From Vallitalea pronyensis (GTDB taxonomy: Bacteria; Bacillota; Clostridia; Lachnospirales; Vallitaleaceae), in the NCBI RefSeq assembly GCF_018141445.1, contig NZ_CP058649.1:1259001-1323000 (forward strand): DNA of 64,000 bases, given 5' to 3'. Positions 16,570 to 25,553 of this stretch are shown here, piece by piece (positions within the stretch are counted from its first letter, which is position 1; each line of letters opens with the position of its first letter). The translations under genes were made by a program, and so were the position numbers. A model generated the notes under the pieces. The model was not told the origin of the DNA. It did no database searches and saw only the letters and a program-made list of their open reading frames with translations.

Positions 16570-16630
16570 TTTTTAGATAAGTTATTAATAAAAAATGAAT
16601 GGATTATATTAGACTAATTATTTGACAATA

Positions 16631-16695
16631 TTATAAGAAATAATACATTATTCTTATAAGTTTTGATAAAACCCTCTATAAATAGAGGGTTTTAT
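16631..16695. terminator. Tandem hairpins ending the RiPP operon
   Basis: First hairpin: TTATAAGAA/TTCTTATAA (16631-16639, 16651-16659). Second: a perfect 14-bp stem (16666-16679 with 16682-16695) bearing CCCTCTAT/ATAGAGGG with A and T flanks. It can act in both directions, also for the convergent gene at 16758. Confidence 0.85.
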
Positions 16696-16757
16696 GTAAA
16701 AATATAGGCTAATTGACATATAATATACTTCAAAATGAAATATATTATAAATTATAA

Positions 16758-17159
16758 CTATAATATTATGTAAGAAAACAATTCGTTCAAATTATCTGTC
16801 GTAATGGCATCTATGCGAGCTTTCTCAGTAGCTTCTAATACATGATTATATGGTATCTGATAGATATAAGAGATGTCTAGGGGGCTGTAGGCATTAGGCA
16901 TTTTCCTACTGATTTCTCTTGAAAAGAGTTGACATATATCACTGCTACCGTTACACATAATAATAAAAAAGCTATGCTTAGAAATGTAATCCAGTTCATG
17001 AAGACGCATGATTTGATCAATCTCTGAACGCGTTATGTCGAGTAAGTTTTCTACTTCAATTGGATCAATATCACTTTTTTCGTGCGTCTTTAAAAACAAA
17101 TCTATCTCTTGGAGTTTCGGTGATAGATAGGTCTTAAAGTAGTCTAAATAGGTACTCAT
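16758..17159 (-). CDS. Hypothetical protein, 133 residues
   Basis: Not recognised. The protein looks all-helical and soluble. The segment DIDPIEVENLLDITRSEIDQ (about 31-50) resembles a helix-turn-helix. Two later blocks (HSFFIIMCNGSSDICQLFSREI; PLDISYIYQIPYNHVLEATEKA) could form a small bundle. AGGAGG seven bases before the ATG makes it a credible gene. Base use is closer to the chromosome average than that of the adjacent RiPP island. It converges on the RiPP operon, and a complex inverted repeat lies in its upstream region. A DNA-binding role is only a guess. Confidence 0.6.
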   Translation of the reverse strand: MSTYLDYFKTYLSPKLQEIDLFLKTHEKSDIDPIEVENLLDITRSEIDQIMRLHELDYISKHSFFIIMCNGSSDICQLFSREISRKMPNAYSPLDISYIYQIPYNHVLEATEKARIDAITTDNLNELFSYIIL

Positions 17160-17657
17160 ACATAACCTCCTGTAATGATTTAAATAATAGGTATTATAAG
17201 TTATGATGGATCCATCATTATATTAAGTTAAACCTAAGACCATTTAGATCTGTCTAACTTAATATAATAATGTAATCATAGGAATCAAATACGGTATAAA
17301 ACATATTTGATTCAGCAGCCGACTATGGCCGGTTACCATGGTGAATGATAACATAATAGTCTATTCATATTAGTTATATAAATTGAGCAGTATTTATATA
17401 AACCTAATACACATAATAATAGTAGTCATGTCCTTTGACTAAAACTTCCTATGGAAAAAGGCATAACCTTTTTTCCTAGATAAATGTGCAGATACAAAAA
17501 AAATAATGTTCAGAGGATATCTGCACTTACCTACTAAAATAAATTATAGCGCATTTTAAGGTTAAAATCATATGTAATTAATGGTTGAAAAAATGGTTAC
17601 AACTACCATAGTATTTTTTTGATTATTACTAATACTATCATTACGGAGGTGATATAT
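17160..17657. repeat. Spacer dense in inverted repeats
   Basis: No gene is visible here. It holds, in order: a perfect 14-base palindrome TGATGGATCCATCA (17204-17217); 14-bp arms ATTATATTAAGTTA/TAACTTAATATAAT (17217-17230, 17255-17268) nested in outer TATGAT/ATCATA arms (17202-17280); GAATCAAATA/TATTTGATTC (17282-17291, 17304-17313); GGAAAAAGG/CCTTTTTTCC (17453-17476); and GTGCAGATA/TATCTGCAC (17486-17494, 17518-17526). Part may be the promoter of the minus-strand gene and terminators, or a small non-autonomous mobile element. Confidence 0.6.
17607..17613 (+). promoter_or_regulatory. Candidate sigma-G-type -10 before the SASP gene
   Basis: CATAGTA matches the forespore sigma-G/F -10 consensus CATAHTA, 45 bases before the ATG. 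The -35 region (TTGAAAAA around 17585-17592) is only a weak match. A forespore promoter is expected for an SASP gene. Confidence 0.5.
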
Positions 17658-17849
17658 ATGGCATACAACAAGCAAGCTAAAGAAGCTCTTGACAAATTCA
17701 AGTATGAAATCGCTAGTGAGATAGGTGTTAACCTTAAACAAGGTTATAATGGTGAATTAACTTCAGCACAAGCAGGTTCCGTAGGTGGAGAAATGGTTAA
17801 GAGAATGATCGAAAGACAAGAGCAAACTATGTCTGGTGGTTCTTATTAA
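17658..17849 (+). CDS. Small acid-soluble spore protein, alpha/beta type
   Basis: The 63-residue protein coats and protects DNA in dormant spores and is degraded by the Gpr protease at germination. It contains ALDKFKYEIASEIGV, with the Gpr-type cleavage region KYEIASE, and the conserved AGSVGGEMVKRMIE. These are the two hallmark blocks of alpha/beta SASPs. GGAGGTGAT lies eight bases before the ATG at 17658; the longer frame from 17619 has no ribosome site. Confidence 0.95.
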   Translation: MAYNKQAKEALDKFKYEIASEIGVNLKQGYNGELTSAQAGSVGGEMVKRMIERQEQTMSGGSY

Positions 17850-17872
17850 TAATTTCACAAGTACAAACGTTT

Positions 17873-17903
17873 AAAATCCTAGAAGCATTTCTGGGATTTT
17901 TTT
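17873..17903 (+). terminator. Terminator of the SASP gene
   Basis: AAAATCCTAGAA pairs with TTCTGGGATTTT around a GCAT-type loop and is followed by a run of T. Confidence 0.85.
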
Positions 17904-18340
17904 CATGTGTTCTGTGACGGGTTTAAGAAGTTAGGTTGGTTTATTATTTTAGGTTTTCATGAAAGCTGCTTTATTAATTATAAGTTAAATCATATATTGT
18001 ACATACTGAATATGTAATTTTTGGAAAACGTATGCATACTATGTATAAAACCTATTAATCCAATCGATACTTTAAAGAGGTATATGTGATACTATCCGTC
18101 ATTGAAAATGCATATAAAAATAGGAAAATATCCATAAAATCAGTATAAAATTATACGTAAAAAAATGTAGATTTCTTATAACCTCTATGGTATAATATAC
18201 AAATGGTTAAATAGGGATAGTTATGCCCTTTTATAATATAAAACTACCATTATGATTAAAAAAAGCAACTTTGGTTGCTTAAAATATCAAAGATTTGAAA
18301 GCATGGCTTTCAATGAATATTTAAGGAGGAACATTATATA
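17904..18340 (+). promoter_or_regulatory. tig promoter and leader with two hairpins
   Basis: TATAAT at 18191-18196 is the likely -10 of the trigger factor gene; the -35 (TAGATT at 18168-18173) is poor. The leader of about 140 bases has two small hairpins, AAGCAAC/GTTGCTT (18263-18280) and TTGAAAGC/GCTTTCAA (18295-18313), the second ending about ten bases before the AAGGAGG. Nothing else is recognised in 17904-18160. No CIRCE or CtsR-type box was seen. Confidence 0.6.
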
Positions 18341-19627
18341 ATGAACGTAAATGTAGAAACACTAGAAAAAAGCATGGTGAAATTAACCATTGAAGTTGAT
18401 GCTGAACGCTTTGAAGAAGGCATGAAGCATGCATATAACAAGAACAAAGGGAAAATTACAGTGCCAGGTTTTAGAAAAGGTAAAGTACCTCGTCAATTAA
18501 TTGAAAAGACTTATGGCGCAGAGATTTTCTATGAAGATGCTGCGAATTACATAATCCCAGTGGCTTATGATCAGGCAGTAGAAGACAATAATCTTCAAGT
18601 GGTATCAAGACCAGATGTTGATGTACAACAAGTAGAAAAAGGTAAAGCGATGATCTTTACAGCTGAAGTCGCTGTTAAGCCAGAGGTGACACTTGGCGAC
18701 TACAAAGGCTTAGAAGTTGAAAAAGTTAATGTAGAAGTAACAGACGAAGATATTCAAGCTGATATTGATAAAGTAAGAGAGCAAAATTCAAGACTTGTAA
18801 CCATAACAGACCGTGCAGTAGAAGACAATGATCAAGTAGTCATTGACTTTGAAGGATTTGTTGATGGGGAACCCTTTGAAGGTGGAAAAGGTGAAGACTA
18901 TCCATTAACCATTGGTTCACATTCATTCATTGATAATTTTGAAGAACAATTAATTGGAAAAAATATTGATGAAGAGTTAGAAGTAAATGTGACATTCCCA
19001 GAAGAGTACCAAAGTGAAGCGTTACAAGGTAAACCAGCGATGTTCAAAGTTAAAATTAAAGAAATCAAATTCAAAGAGCTTCCAGAAGTGGATGATGAAT
19101 TTGCAAAAGATGTTTCAGAATTTGATACATTAGATGAATATAAGGCTGATATTAAGGCAAAACTTTTAGAGCAGAAAGAAAAGACAGCCAAGACAGAAAA
19201 ACAAGAAGCAGTACTCGAAAAAGCCATTGAAAATGCAACAATGGAAATAGCAGATCCGATGATTGATATGCAAACAGAAAACATGACACAAGATTTTGCG
19301 CAGCGTATGCAGCAACAAGGTTTGACACTAGAGCAATATTTCCAGTTTACAGGGCAGAACATGGCGACATTAAAAGATAGCATGAAAGTAGAAGCTGAGA
19401 AGAGAATTAAGTCTAGATTAGTACTTGAAGCTATTGTAGGGGCAGAAGCCATAGATGTTTCTGATGATGAATTAAAAGAAGAATTAGAAAAAATGGCTAA
19501 AATGTACAACATGTCATATGATGAGTTAGCAGAAAAAATGAATGACGATTATAGAGATTCTATTCGTGATGATATCAAGAATCAGAAAGCCCTTGACTTC
19601 ATTGTAGAGCAGGCAAAAGAAGTGTAA
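18341..19627 (+). CDS. tig: Trigger factor
   Basis: This ribosome-bound chaperone and peptidyl-prolyl isomerase meets nascent chains at the exit tunnel. The 428 residues are standard. The ribosome-docking motif GFRKGKVPR (about 44-52) is intact, the FKBP-type domain lies at about 150-245 (DNDQVVIDFEGFVDGEPFEGG), and the C-terminal helical arms follow. AAGGAGG precedes the ATG. It heads the tig-clpP-clpX-lon-engB block, which joins folding, AAA+ proteolysis and ribosome assembly. Confidence 0.97.
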   Translation: MNVNVETLEKSMVKLTIEVDAERFEEGMKHAYNKNKGKITVPGFRKGKVPRQLIEKTYGAEIFYEDAANYIIPVAYDQAVEDNNLQVVSRPDVDVQQVEKGKAMIFTAEVAVKPEVTLGDYKGLEVEKVNVEVTDEDIQADIDKVREQNSRLVTITDRAVEDNDQVVIDFEGFVDGEPFEGGKGEDYPLTIGSHSFIDNFEEQLIGKNIDEELEVNVTFPEEYQSEALQGKPAMFKVKIKEIKFKELPEVDDEFAKDVSEFDTLDEYKADIKAKLLEQKEKTAKTEKQEAVLEKAIENATMEIADPMIDMQTENMTQDFAQRMQQQGLTLEQYFQFTGQNMATLKDSMKVEAEKRIKSRLVLEAIVGAEAIDVSDDELKEELEKMAKMYNMSYDELAEKMNDDYRDSIRDDIKNQKALDFIVEQAKEV

Positions 19628-19676
19628 TAATAAGTAAACCTAATGCGTAAGATAAAAGATAGAGGAGGAAAATAGA

Positions 19677-20258
19677 ATGAGTTTGGTACCATATATAATT
19701 GAACAAACCAGTAGAGGGGAACGATCCTACGATATATTTTCTAGACTATTAAAAGATAGAATAATATTCTTAGGAGAAGAAGTGACAGAAGCAACAGCCA
19801 GTGTTGTTGTTGCCCAATTACTATTCTTAGAAGCCGATGATCCAGACAAAGACATTCATCTCTATATTAATAGTCCAGGTGGATCTGTTACAGCAGGATT
19901 GGCTATATATGATACAATGCAATACATTAAGCCAGATGTATCCACCATATGTGTGGGTATGGCAGCTAGTATGGGTGCCGTGTTACTCTCAGGAGGAGAA
20001 AAAGGCAAAAGATTTGCTTTACCGAATGCTGAGGTTATGATACATCAACCTCTTGGAGGGGCACAAGGTCAGGCATCAGATATTCGTATTCATGCTGAAC
20101 GTATTATTGAATCAAGAAAAAAATTAAATCAGATGTTAAGCGACAATACAGGTCAGCCAATAGAAGTAATAGAAAAAGATACTGATCGCGATAACTTCAT
20201 GACAGCTGAGGCGGCTATGAAGTATGGTCTTATTGATAAAGTATTTGAAAAAAGGTAG
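19677..20258 (+). CDS. clpP: ATP-dependent Clp protease proteolytic subunit
   Basis: This 193-residue serine peptidase forms the 14-mer chamber used by ClpX. The catalytic triad is visible as Ser in [11 protein letters not shown] (about 97), His in MIHQPLGG (about 122) and Asp in TDRDNFM (about 171). [13 protein letters not shown] is present as [21 protein letters not shown] precedes the ATG, 49 bases after tig. Confidence 0.98.
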   Translation: MSLVPYIIEQTSRGERSYDIFSRLLKDRIIFLGEEVTEATASVVVAQLLFLEADDPDKDIHLYINSPGGSVTAGLAIYDTMQYIKPDVSTICVGMAASMGAVLLSGGEKGKRFALPNAEVMIHQPLGGAQGQASDIRIHAERIIESRKKLNQMLSDNTGQPIEVIEKDTDRDNFMTAEAAMKYGLIDKVFEKR

Positions 20259-20276
20259 CCGAAAGTAGGTGAAACC

Positions 20277-21581
20277 ATGGCTAATAAATATGATGATAAA
20301 AAACAATTAAGATGTTCATTTTGCCATAAGACTCAGGACCAAGTTAGAAAATTAATTGCTGGACCTAATGTATATATTTGTGATGAATGTATTGAATTAT
20401 GTGCTGAGATAATTGAAGAAGAATTCCAAGATTATAAAGAAGTTGGCGAACTTGAAAATGTACCGAAACCCATCGAAATTAAATCCTTCTTAGATGAGTA
20501 TGTCATTGGACAAGAAGATGCTAAAAAGACATTGGCAGTAGCGGTATATAATCATTATAAACGTATACGAAGCGATTTTAAAACAGAAGATATTGAACTT
20601 CAAAAAAGTAATATACTCATGGTTGGACCAACAGGTTCAGGTAAAACATACATGGCTCAAACATTAGCTAAAATGTTGGGGGTGCCATTTGCCATAGCAG
20701 ATGCTACATCACTAACAGAAGCTGGTTATGTTGGGGAAGACGTTGAGAATATCTTATTACGTTTGATTCAAGCTGCTGATTTTGATATTGAAAAGGCAGA
20801 ACAAGGCATCATCTATATTGATGAAATTGACAAAATAGCTAGGAAATCGGATAACCCATCCATTACAAGAGATGTGAGTGGAGAAGGTGTTCAGCAAGCA
20901 TTATTAAAGATATTAGAAGGTACTGTTGCATCTGTACCACCACAAGGTGGAAGAAAACATCCACATCAAGAATTTATACAGATTGATACAACAAATATCT
21001 TATTTATTTGTGCAGGTGCTTTTGATGGTCTTGAAAAGATTATTGGACAACGTGTAGGCGATAAATCCTTAGGATTTGGTGCGAAGGTTGTTAGTAAAAA
21101 GGATCAGCAAGTGGGTGATACTCTCAAAGCCTTGTTACCACAAGACCTTATTCGTTTTGGGCTTATTCCAGAGTTTGTTGGGCGTATACCTGTTAATGTA
21201 ACCCTTAATAATTTAACAGAGGATGCATTGGTGGATATCCTTATCAAACCAAAGAATTCACTGGTTAAGCAATATAAGACACTCTTTGATATGGATCAAG
21301 TGGCATTGGAATTTGAAGAAGATGCGCTCATATCCATTGCGAAGAAATCACTTGCCAGAAAAACAGGGGCAAGGGGTCTACGAGCAATCTTAGAAGAGAT
21401 TATGACAGAAGTCATGTTTGAAATCCCTTCAAATGATAAAATTGAAAAATGTGTCATTACAAAAGATGCTGTTGAGCATAAAGAAAAACCTCAACTTGTG
21501 CTTAATGAAAATATTCAATCTCTAAAAAAACCAGTAGCAAAAAAGCGGACGAAACGCAAAAATGAAGATGAAACAGCTTAG
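20277..21581 (+). CDS. clpX: ATP-dependent Clp protease ATP-binding subunit ClpX
   Basis: This AAA+ unfoldase feeds ClpP. The N-terminal zinc-binding domain shows CSFCHK and CDECIELC (about 13-42). Walker A is GPTGSGKT, Walker [12 protein letters not shown], and the RIPVNVTL and arginine-finger regions are intact. The ClpP-contacting IGF-type loop appears as [17 protein letters not shown]. The length, 434 residues, is slightly longer than average because of a Lys-rich C-terminus. It starts 18 bases after clpP. Confidence 0.98.
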   Translation: MANKYDDKKQLRCSFCHKTQDQVRKLIAGPNVYICDECIELCAEIIEEEFQDYKEVGELENVPKPIEIKSFLDEYVIGQEDAKKTLAVAVYNHYKRIRSDFKTEDIELQKSNILMVGPTGSGKTYMAQTLAKMLGVPFAIADATSLTEAGYVGEDVENILLRLIQAADFDIEKAEQGIIYIDEIDKIARKSDNPSITRDVSGEGVQQALLKILEGTVASVPPQGGRKHPHQEFIQIDTTNILFICAGAFDGLEKIIGQRVGDKSLGFGAKVVSKKDQQVGDTLKALLPQDLIRFGLIPEFVGRIPVNVTLNNLTEDALVDILIKPKNSLVKQYKTLFDMDQVALEFEEDALISIAKKSLARKTGARGLRAILEEIMTEVMFEIPSNDKIEKCVITKDAVEHKEKPQLVLNENIQSLKKPVAKKRTKRKNEDETA

Positions 21582-21599
21582 GAATAAGGTGTCCTTATT

Positions 21600-21626
21600 A
21601 ATTCCCCCTGCTTTGTAGGGGGAATT
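21600..21626 (+). terminator. Terminator after clpX
   Basis: A perfect 10-bp stem (AATTCCCCCT/AGGGGGAATT, 7-base loop) followed by ATTTGTTT separates clpX from lon. Confidence 0.85.
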
Positions 21627-21789
21627 ATTTGTTTATCTTATAAGAAAGTTCTGGTATAGGAAACACCCATGAATGCATTTACACAGGGTATGATCACTGT
21701 TTATTTTCAGTACACTTTTTTGTGATATAAGATACCAAGATATAGAAAGTTTTAAGCAATATTAATGATAAATAAAGGAGAGATACATA

Positions 21790-24117
21790 ATGGATGATAC
21801 GATAATGCACATTCCTTTATTAGCTCTACGAGGTATTAATGTACTACCCAACACAATTATTCATTTTGACGTAAAACGAAAAAAATCCATTAATGCTTTA
21901 GAAGAAGCTATGACCAATGAGCAGCTGGTATTTTTAGTGGCTCAAAAGGACCCAAAAGAAGAAAAAATAGTGACTGATGATCTATACACTTTTGGTACCA
22001 TTTCAAAGATTAAGCAGTTAATTAAACTGCCTGGTAATATCATAAGAGTATTGGTAGAAGGTATGGAGCGAGGAGAAATACAGAGCTTCGTCACAGAGGA
22101 GCCTTTTATTATAGCAGTTGTTGATAAACGAAGTCATCAGGCCAGTGGCGGCAGTAAAGAAGAAGAGGAAGCCCTTTTACGTGTTACATTTAAGTGTTTA
22201 GAAGACTATTCTAAGGTGAACCCTCAATATTCAACGGAGACCATAAAAAACATGCTGGCTATAAAAGATATTGGTAAATTAGCAGACAGTATTGCCTCCA
22301 ATATTAACATTCCTCTTGAAAGCAAACAAATGATTCTAAGTGAAGTGGATCAAGTGGAACGGTTAAAGCTTACCATTGCTATCCTTAAAAATGAAACAGA
22401 ACTCAGTCGTATTGAAAAAGATATTCAAGTACAGGTCAAACAGAAGATTGATAAAAACCAAAAGGAATATTTCTTAAGAGAACAATTAAAAGTCATACAA
22501 GATGAATTAGGAGACAAGCACGGTATTGGTGAAGAAATTGCAGGGTATATGGGTCAGTTAACCAAATTAAAAGCCCCAAAAAAGGTCAAAGATAAGATTG
22601 AAAAAGAAATTGGCCGTATTAAAAAAATCCCCAATGGTTCATCAGAAGGTGTTGTTGTAAGAAATTATATTGAGTGCCTCTTAGAATTACCTTGGAATAA
22701 AACAACCAAAGAATCAAAAGACATGATCAAGGCAGAGGAAATACTTGAACAAGACCACTACGGTCTTAAGAAAGTAAAAGAAAGGATTCTAGAGCATCTT
22801 GCAGTTAGAAAATTATCCAGTAAAACCAATAGCCCTATCCTTTGCTTAGTTGGCCCTCCAGGTACAGGAAAAACATCCATAGCAAAGTCCATAGCAACAG
22901 CTCTAAATCGTAAATATGTTCGGATATCCCTTGGTGGTGTTCGGGATGAAGCAGAGATTCGAGGACATCGTCGTACCTATATCGGTGCTATGCCTGGTCG
23001 TATTGTGAACGGGCTCAAACAAGCAGGTTCAAGCAATCCACTGATGCTATTTGATGAAATTGATAAAATGAGCACGGATTTTAGAGGAGACCCTTCATCA
23101 GCACTATTAGAAGTATTGGACGCGGAGCAGAACAATAAGTTTCGGGATCACTATATTGAGTTACCCGTTGATTTATCAGATGTTTTGTTTATTGCCACAG
23201 CTAATTCTGTGCAGACCATACCAAGGCCTCTATTGGATCGATTAGAGCTCATTCCTGTTACAAGCTATACAGAAAATGAAAAAATGCATATAGCCGCAGA
23301 ACATCTTATTGAGAAACAAAAAGAAAAACATGGATTAAAGGAAGAACAATTAACCTTCAGTCAAAATGCACTGAAAAAAATTATCAATGCTTACACGAAA
23401 GAAGCCGGTGTACGTAGCCTGGAAAGAAAACTAGGCGAAATATGTCGTAAGGCCGCTAAAGAAGTCTTAACCAATGTGAAATCATCCATTAAAATAACGG
23501 AGCAAAACCTTGAGAAGTATTTGGGTATACCCATGTATACCTTTGATCGTATCGCAGAGGAATCTCAAATTGGTGTTGTAAGGGGATTAGCTTGGACGGC
23601 TGTTGGTGGGGATACCTTATCCATTGAAGTGAATACCATGAAAGGAACAGGTAAATTCGAACTAACAGGTCAACTAGGGGATGTCATGAAAGAATCTGCA
23701 AAAGCTGGAATTAGCTATATTCGTTCAAGAGCTCATGAACTGGGCATTGATGAAGCGTTCTATAAAAATACAGATATCCACATTCATATCCCAGAAGGGG
23801 CTGTACCCAAGGATGGACCATCAGCTGGTATAACCATGGCCACAGCTATGATATCCGCTTTAACCAATAAGCCGATAAAAAATGACGTAGGGATGACCGG
23901 TGAAATTACCCTAAGAGGGCGTGTGCTTCCTATTGGTGGTCTAAAAGAAAAACTATTGGCAGCCAAACGAGCAGGTATCACAAAAGTGTTGTTACCAATC
24001 GATAATAAAAAGACCATGTCAGAAGTGGATAAAGAAATCACAAGAGGATTGAGCATTATCTATGTGAGCCATATGGAAGAAGTATTAGAACATGCGGTGG
24101 TTGTGGATAAGGAATAG
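21790..24117 (+). CDS. lon: ATP-dependent protease Lon
   Basis: This is a 775-residue single-chain AAA+ protease. The N-terminal substrate-binding domain (IPLLALRGINVLPN) spans about 1-205. Walker A GPPGTGKTSIAKSIA lies at about 357 and Walker B LMLFDEIDKM at about 420. The C-terminal catalytic domain has PKDGPSAGITMATA with the catalytic Ser (about 680) and Lys in GGLKEKLLAAKRAG (about 723). Ribosome site AAAGGAG. Degrades damaged and regulatory proteins. Confidence 0.98.
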   Translation: MDDTIMHIPLLALRGINVLPNTIIHFDVKRKKSINALEEAMTNEQLVFLVAQKDPKEEKIVTDDLYTFGTISKIKQLIKLPGNIIRVLVEGMERGEIQSFVTEEPFIIAVVDKRSHQASGGSKEEEEALLRVTFKCLEDYSKVNPQYSTETIKNMLAIKDIGKLADSIASNINIPLESKQMILSEVDQVERLKLTIAILKNETELSRIEKDIQVQVKQKIDKNQKEYFLREQLKVIQDELGDKHGIGEEIAGYMGQLTKLKAPKKVKDKIEKEIGRIKKIPNGSSEGVVVRNYIECLLELPWNKTTKESKDMIKAEEILEQDHYGLKKVKERILEHLAVRKLSSKTNSPILCLVGPPGTGKTSIAKSIATALNRKYVRISLGGVRDEAEIRGHRRTYIGAMPGRIVNGLKQAGSSNPLMLFDEIDKMSTDFRGDPSSALLEVLDAEQNNKFRDHYIELPVDLSDVLFIATANSVQTIPRPLLDRLELIPVTSYTENEKMHIAAEHLIEKQKEKHGLKEEQLTFSQNALKKIINAYTKEAGVRSLERKLGEICRKAAKEVLTNVKSSIKITEQNLEKYLGIPMYTFDRIAEESQIGVVRGLAWTAVGGDTLSIEVNTMKGTGKFELTGQLGDVMKESAKAGISYIRSRAHELGIDEAFYKNTDIHIHIPEGAVPKDGPSAGITMATAMISALTNKPIKNDVGMTGEITLRGRVLPIGGLKEKLLAAKRAGITKVLLPIDNKKTMSEVDKEITRGLSIIYVSHMEEVLEHAVVVDKE

Positions 24118-24193
24118 AATAAAACTTGATGCTGTTGATAAGTTTATAAGCAGTAAATTAATCTAAGTGTAACAAGAGAGGTAGGTACGAATT

Positions 24194-24784
24194 ATGAACG
24201 TTAATCATGTTAATCTAGAAGTAGTATCTGGTAATGCCTCCCAGTTTCCTGATAGTGGTCTGATTGAAGTTGCCTTTGCAGGTAAATCCAATGTTGGCAA
24301 ATCATCCCTCATTAATGCCCTCATCAACCGAAAATCACTAGCAAGAACATCTTCACAACCAGGTAAAACACAGACCATTAATTTTTACAATGTGGAGGAA
24401 AAGCTTTATTTTGTCGATTTGCCAGGGTATGGCTATGCAAAAGTATCGAAGAAAGAAAGAGAAAGATGGGGAAAATTCATTGAAGAGTACCTCCATAAAC
24501 GTGAGCAATTAAAGCATATCATCTTGTTAGTGGACATACGTCACGAACCAGGAAAAAACGATATCATGCTGTATGATTGGATGGTTTACAATGGATTTGA
24601 ACCACTGGTTATAGCAACGAAACTTGATAAGATAAAGAGAAGCCAGATACAAAAACACGTGAGTGTCATTAAGAAAACATTAGGTGTAGAAGACATCCAT
24701 AATATCATACCTTTTTCAGCCACAACAAAACAAGGTAAAGATAAAATATGGGAAGTGCTTGATAGCCTTATTGACCCATCATAA
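24194..24784 (+). CDS. engB: Ribosome biogenesis GTPase YsxC/EngB
   Basis: The 196-residue GTPase is needed for 50S subunit assembly. G1 is GKSNVGKS (about 30-37), G3 DLPGYGYAKV (about 77), G4 TKLD (about 137) and G5 FSATTKQGK. Gene order lon-engB is conserved in Firmicutes. The start follows AAGAGAGGTAGG. Confidence 0.96.
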   Translation: MNVNHVNLEVVSGNASQFPDSGLIEVAFAGKSNVGKSSLINALINRKSLARTSSQPGKTQTINFYNVEEKLYFVDLPGYGYAKVSKKERERWGKFIEEYLHKREQLKHIILLVDIRHEPGKNDIMLYDWMVYNGFEPLVIATKLDKIKRSQIQKHVSVIKKTLGVEDIHNIIPFSATTKQGKDKIWEVLDSLIDPS

Positions 24785-24791
24785 TATGAAA

Positions 24792-24846
24792 AATAGAGGC
24801 TGTCCCATACAAGTAATGTCACTGCTTGAATGGGATAGCCTCTATT
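24792..24846. terminator. Bidirectional terminator between engB and the DUF4364 gene
   Basis: 17-bp arms (24792-24808, 24830-24846; core GAGGCTGTCCCAT/ATGGGATAGCCTC, one G-T pair) with A and T flanks between two convergent genes. Confidence 0.85.
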
Positions 24847-24847
24847 A

Positions 24848-25372
24848 TTATTTCAATAATTCGTTTAAAATTTTACTGTATATCTCATGGGAGTTATTTT
24901 TCCAATTCTCCGAGATACGTAAAGCATGTTCTTTGGATACCACATTAATCTTTAAATCCATTAAAAGGTCTTTTTTCTCTTTGGCAACACAATTAACCGT
25001 GTACTCACCATTCTTTTTGGGGTAGTACTCAACGGTTATTTCAAAATCATTGCGCAGCTCTAATTTCTTATCCTTGAGAAAGTCAATTATTTCCTCGCGA
25101 ATACTTTCAGGTATTCGATTTTCGAAGTATTCCAGGGTTTGTTTACCGCTGTCTGTTACAGAATAGCGTGTGGAGTGATGAATAACTTTCGTTGCTAAGA
25201 GTTCTGTCTCCACAAGTTCTGAGAAGTACTGCTGCAAAGAAAAATAATTGGTATACTCATGGGCTAAGATAAACTCCGATATCTGCGTGTAAGACATGGG
25301 AATATTTAATTGATCAATCATATATAAAATGATTAGCTTATTAACACTTAGTTCGTGATTTGACCCCTTCAT
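24848..25372 (-). CDS. DUF4364 family protein
   Basis: A 174-residue protein typical of Clostridia. The N-terminal half resembles a winged helix (KLIILYMIDQLNIPMSYTQI; YFSLQQYFSELVETELLATK; YSVTDSGKQTLEYFENRIP). A beta-rich C-terminal half with NGEYTVNCVAKEKKDLLMDL follows. It is probably a DNA-binding or regulatory protein with unknown target. AGAGGAGG precedes the ATG. Single gene. Confidence 0.85.
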   Translation of the reverse strand: MKGSNHELSVNKLIILYMIDQLNIPMSYTQISEFILAHEYTNYFSLQQYFSELVETELLATKVIHHSTRYSVTDSGKQTLEYFENRIPESIREEIIDFLKDKKLELRNDFEITVEYYPKKNGEYTVNCVAKEKKDLLMDLKINVVSKEHALRISENWKNNSHEIYSKILNELLK

Positions 25373-25553
25373 AAAAATCCTCCTCTAAACCACTTTTGTA
25401 AACAAGATAACGACAAGTAGTGAGTTGTTCCAGTTAGACCACAATATATAGTGGTATCTATTATATCGAATACTTCATATGGTTTCGTTACAACTATTCT
25501 ATATGAAAAAGAGAAAATAAACAAGAGTTAATTTACAATAACTTTCTACCGGA

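Noticed and set aside
12015..16695. Lanthipeptide or classical bacteriocin cluster
   Set aside because: No LanB/LanC/LanM, no double-glycine peptidase transporter, and only one cysteine in the precursor; the SPASM enzymes set the class.
18898..19512. 204-codon open frame antisense to trigger factor
   Set aside because: Shadow of a certain gene; Ser-rich translation is typical of antisense frames here.
17904..19676. CIRCE or CtsR operator in front of tig or clpP
   Set aside because: Neither TTAGCACTC-N9-GAGTGCTAA nor the GGTCAAA direct repeat was found.
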